From: Sphaerochaeta sp032144095
GTDB taxonomy: Bacteria > Spirochaetota > Spirochaetia > Sphaerochaetales > Sphaerochaetaceae
Direction: 5' to 3'
DNA: 52,791 bases
Assembly (NCBI RefSeq): GCF_032144095.1
Contig: NZ_JAVSNJ010000018.1
Span: 1-52,791, forward strand
The notes under the pieces: generated by a model
What the model was told of the DNA's origin: nothing
Seen by the model: the letters and a program-made list of their open reading frames with translations, nothing else
Databases searched by the model: none
Position numbers and translations under genes: made by a program
In this document: in pieces, positions 49,963-52,791 of the stretch
Position numbering within the stretch: position 1 is the first letter of the stretch
Layout: every line of letters starts with the position of its first letter

Positions 49963-51207
49963 ATGACAGATACCCCACAGGAAATCTCGTGGATTTTAAG
50001 GAACCATACGGTCAAGGATATTGGCCTCTCAACAGAACTTTTTTCCATGAAGCAGGCTATGACTGCCCGCCGTTTCCACAAGCAGATCCCTGGCTACAGG
50101 ATGAGTCCCCTGCAGGGACTTCCCAACCTTGCAACCATGTTCGGTGTCGGTGGTATCTGGGTCAAGGATGAGTCAAGCCGCCTGCAACTCAACAGTTTCA
50201 AGGTTCTCGGAGGCTCATTCGCCCTCTACCGCTATCTGCAGAAACAGCTCGGGCTTCTTGGGGAAGACACCCCCTTTGCATATCTTGCCTCTGACGAGGT
50301 AAAGGAAAAGGTTGGTAACCTGGTGTTTGCAAGCGCCACTGACGGAAACCATGGACGTGGTATTGCATGGGCTGCAAAGAAGCTTGGTTTCAAGTGTGTC
50401 ATCTATGTACATGCAGAAACTAGTTCCAGAAGAATTGACGCCATCAAGAGCAACGGGGCAAAGGTTGTCATCGTAGACGGCAACTATGACGATGCAGTTC
50501 GCCAGGTGGCCATCGATGCAAAGATCAACGGTTGGACCATCATCAGCGATACAAGCTGGGATAACTACACCGAGATCCCTACCTGGATCATGCAGGGCTA
50601 TCTTACCATGCTCACTGAGGCCCAGGAGCAGTTCGGTGGTGTCGGTCTTGTCAAACCCACCCATGTCTTCATCCAGGCTGGGGTAGGGGCCCTTGCTGCC
50701 TCTGTTATCGGTTTCTACCATGCCCTCTTTGGGCAGGATGCCCCCAAGTGTATCGTGGTCGAGCCCGACCAGGCCCCCTGTCTCTTTGCCAGTGCCCTGG
50801 CTGATGACGGCAAGCCCCACTCGGTTACCGGAGCCCTGGACACCATCATGGCAGGCCTTGCCTGTGGAGATCCCTCTCCCATCGCCTGGGATATTCTCAA
50901 GAATACCGCAGATGCCTTCATGAAGGTTCCAGACTATGTCGCAGCCAAGGGCATGCGGGTCTATGCCACACCCCTAAACGGGGACCCGTTCATCATCAGT
51001 GGTGAAAGTGGCGCCGTGACCCTTGGGGCATTTGCCTCCATCATGCAATATCCTGAGCTAGTTGAGCTGAAGAAGGCCCTGGGCCTTGATGAGACCAGCC
51101 AGGTTCTCTTTGTCAACAGCGAAGGGAACACCGACCCTGTGCACTTCCGTCAGATCATCTGGGAAGGGGCCAACCCTGTTCCCAAGCAGTACTGGATCAA
51201 CCGCTAG
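49963..51207 (+). CDS. dpaL: Diaminopropionate ammonia-lyase-like PLP enzyme
   Basis: ATG 49963 follows GGAGGA. The 414-residue fold-type II PLP enzyme matches YgeX/DpaL, which converts 2,3-diaminopropionate to pyruvate and two ammonia. The PLP lysine is in LQLNSFKVLGGSFALYRY (about residue 80), with the substrate loop SATDGNHGRGIAWAA, the phosphate loop AGVGALAASVIG and VVEPDQAPCL. The segment ISDTSWDNYTEIPTWIMQGY is characteristic of this family, as opposed to threonine or D-serine dehydratases. It stands alone on its strand, facing a convergent symporter gene that might import its substrate. Confidence 0.9.
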   Translation: MTDTPQEISWILRNHTVKDIGLSTELFSMKQAMTARRFHKQIPGYRMSPLQGLPNLATMFGVGGIWVKDESSRLQLNSFKVLGGSFALYRYLQKQLGLLGEDTPFAYLASDEVKEKVGNLVFASATDGNHGRGIAWAAKKLGFKCVIYVHAETSSRRIDAIKSNGAKVVIVDGNYDDAVRQVAIDAKINGWTIISDTSWDNYTEIPTWIMQGYLTMLTEAQEQFGGVGLVKPTHVFIQAGVGALAASVIGFYHALFGQDAPKCIVVEPDQAPCLFASALADDGKPHSVTGALDTIMAGLACGDPSPIAWDILKNTADAFMKVPDYVAAKGMRVYATPLNGDPFIISGESGAVTLGAFASIMQYPELVELKKALGLDETSQVLFVNSEGNTDPVHFRQIIWEGANPVPKQYWINR

Positions 51208-51241
51208 GCTCTGATCGTACGTATCAGGTCTCTCTACCTAC

Positions 51242-51270
51242 ACAGGGCCGTCGCATTGCGACGGCCCTGT
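51242..51270. terminator. 13-bp perfect stem-loop after dpaL
   Basis: ACAGGGCCGTCGC and GCGACGGCCCTGT form a perfect stem with a three-base loop, 35 bases after the dpaL stop. No T-run follows. It probably ends or protects the dpaL transcript. Confidence 0.6.
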
Positions 51271-51305
51271 CCATTACCAGATACAGTGTTCAAATCCAGG
51301 GGAAT

Positions 51306-51357
51306 CAAGTGGGCAACAGTGACAATCAGGAGCCTTTCCGGATGTGTTGCCCACTTG
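51306..51357. repeat. 13-bp inverted repeat between convergent genes
   Basis: CAAGTGGGCAACA (51306-51318) and TGTTGCCCACTTG (51345-51357) are exact reverse complements with a 26-bp spacer, ending 12 bases before the symporter stop. On the minus strand this would be a long hairpin at the end of the symporter mRNA. Confidence 0.55.
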
Positions 51358-51368
51358 GGTGTGTTGCG

Positions 51369-52791
51369 TTATTCTTCGAATATCAGGTCGAAGCTCTCCT
51401 TTTTGGGAGGGAAGAGAAGGGAGAACACATAGAATGCAACCATGCTGATAAGCAGGGCTGGGATGATGTTGTTCAACTTGGGGATGGAAGGGATGATCTT
51501 TCTGTCCATGAGGAAGAATACCAGACTGCCGATGAGGATGGAGGCGATGGATCCGGCACTGGAGCTTTTCTTCCAGAAATGGCCCATCACATAGGGGATG
51601 AAGGTACCGGCGGCACGAAGGGTAAACGAGAAGGCAAGCAGGGTCAGGATGTTGTTGGCATAGAGGGCGGTAACCAACGAGAAGAGGGAGACCACAACCA
51701 TGGCAATCTTGGTGGTGAGCATGACCTGCTTGTCGGTCGCCCCTTTGTGGATGAAAATCTTGAAGATATCATTGCTGAAGATGGAACCGGCACCCAGGAG
51801 GTCGGAGTCGGCTGAGGACATCGTGGCGCTGATGATACCAGCAAAGAGGATTCCTGTTACCACTGCAGGCATCGTCGCAACTGCAAGGGCAGGCAGGGCA
51901 TACCTGCTGTTGTTCTTCAGTGCATCTACGACACTGCTGTCCAGCAGGTTCTGGTTAAAGAGGCTAAGCATGGTGATACCCAGTATTACCGGGATGAAGG
52001 CAAATACGAAGTTGACGATAGCGGCAATGATGGAGCCCTGGATGGCGGCCTTTCCGTCTTTTGCTGCGTAGTAGCGGGAGACAGCCTCCTGGCCTACCGA
52101 GAAGGTAGCCACATACATGATGACAAAGCCGGCGATCTGGCCCCAGCCTCCAATACCTTGGGTGAAGCTGAAGTGTTCGGCAGGGACCGTTGCCCTGATG
52201 GTTGCCCAGCCCCCAGCCAACTTGAGGGCGAAGGGGATGGCAATGAGCATTCCGATGACGATCAGGAATACCTGTATGAAGTCTGTGAGCGTTACCGACC
52301 AGAGGCCTCCCATGACAGCATAGACGGTGATGACCACTGTGACGATGATCAGGCTGGTGGTGTAGTCAAGGCCGAGCATTACTTCCAGAACTGAGGCAGA
52401 TGCCTTGAACTGACCTGCTGTGAGTCCGACGAGGGCCATGAGCATGATGATGCCGCTGAATCCGCCTGAGAACTTGTCATAGCGCCTTCTGAAATACTCA
52501 GGGACTGTCTTAACCTCTGTCGCTCTGAACTTCGGGGCAAGGGGGATGAGGATAAGGAATGCAATTCCCATCGCAATGATGTACCAGGATGCACTTACAC
52601 CCCAGGATCCATAGGCGTTGGCTACAACCCCAAGGGAACTGCCGCCTCCGATTTCGGTAGCAGCGAGGGTTCCGGCCATCAAAAGGGGCCCGAGTCGTCT
52701 TCCTGCGACCATGAAGTCAGTGTTCGTCTTGATCTTGGTTGAGGAAAAATATCCTATTGCCAACATAACCAACATGTACGCGATCACAATG
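51369..52791 (-). CDS. Sodium:solute symporter (SSS family), 5' end outside window
   Basis: At least 473 codons are visible and the frame is still open at the window edge, so the true start lies beyond 52791. The protein has 12-13 hydrophobic segments and SSS family features: FMVAGRRLGPLLMAGTLAATEIGGGSSLGV (features: AGR, then the GGGS sodium-site region in helix 1), VPEYFRRRYDKFSG, and GIISATMSSADSDLLGAGSIFSNDIF, the family signature near helix 8. It would be an inner-membrane sodium-coupled importer. The substrate might be an amino acid, given the convergent dpaL, but this is only suggested by position. Confidence 0.93.
   Translation of the reverse strand, partial: IVIAYMLVMLAIGYFSSTKIKTNTDFMVAGRRLGPLLMAGTLAATEIGGGSSLGVVANAYGSWGVSASWYIIAMGIAFLILIPLAPKFRATEVKTVPEYFRRRYDKFSGGFSGIIMLMALVGLTAGQFKASASVLEVMLGLDYTTSLIIVTVVITVYAVMGGLWSVTLTDFIQVFLIVIGMLIAIPFALKLAGGWATIRATVPAEHFSFTQGIGGWGQIAGFVIMYVATFSVGQEAVSRYYAAKDGKAAIQGSIIAAIVNFVFAFIPVILGITMLSLFNQNLLDSSVVDALKNNSRYALPALAVATMPAVVTGILFAGIISATMSSADSDLLGAGSIFSNDIFKIFIHKGATDKQVMLTTKIAMVVVSLFSLVTALYANNILTLLAFSFTLRAAGTFIPYVMGHFWKKSSSAGSIASILIGSLVFFLMDRKIIPSIPKLNNIIPALLISMVAFYVFSLLFPPKKESFDLIFEE

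Overview
The window looks like chromosomal DNA of a free-living, fermentative spirochaete close to Sphaerochaeta. This is inferred from protein style only, since no marker gene is present. Pointers are sugar-binding proteins whose signal peptides end in AAGTKEA or AQGAAEAKK, many sugar ABC systems with LacI-type regulation, a spirochaete-like porin, a bifunctional AdhE, and a sufCBDSU operon. The DNA is moderately GC-rich with AAG-rich lysine usage. Visibly more AT-rich patches occur at the left end and at about 40.6-42.4 kb.

Left part (1-14 kb): a 5'-truncated AlbA_2/ATP-binding regulator gene is followed by ten copies of a 20-bp repeat that supplies stop codons to two convergent genes. Then come a HAD phosphatase-MFS pair, a membrane-anchored alpha/beta hydrolase, a hipBA toxin-antitoxin pair with a large palindromic operator, adhE, a Gx-transporter/EcfT-like fusion with a NusG-domain-II partner, an orphan OmpR-type regulator behind a consensus promoter, a YfcE phosphodiesterase, and a porin with an 88-nt G-free leader.

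Carbohydrate part 1 (14.3-23 kb): a LacI repressor gene, two pairs of Gfo/Idh/MocA oxidoreductase plus TIM-barrel isomerase, and an RbsABC-type importer. A perfect 16-bp palindrome overlaps the second promoter and is the likely LacI operator. Together they should import and convert one sugar, inositol or glycoside through oxidised intermediates.

Middle (23-27 kb): a small lipoprotein, a copper module (csoR, copZ, copA) with a CsoR-type box, and tRNA-Val(GAC) on the opposite strand inside the copper module.

Carbohydrate part 2 (27.4-36.5 kb): a soluble histidine kinase whose sensor is a LacI/PBP1-type sugar-binding domain, a NarL-type response regulator, an array of CTAG-centred sites just upstream of a promoter, a binding protein, two permeases and a cytoplasmic GH3 glycosidase. 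This reads as a self-contained sense, import and hydrolyse circuit, and is the most interesting candidate system here.

Right part (36.6-52.8 kb): a heterodimeric ABC exporter with one degenerate ATP site, an AT-rich two-gene accessory module (DUF488 protein plus an unrecognised overlapping partner), gpmA, sufCBDSU, an ApbE lipoprotein, a diaminopropionate ammonia-lyase-like enzyme, and a sodium:solute symporter gene cut by the window end. No rRNA, CRISPR array, insertion sequence or prophage was seen.
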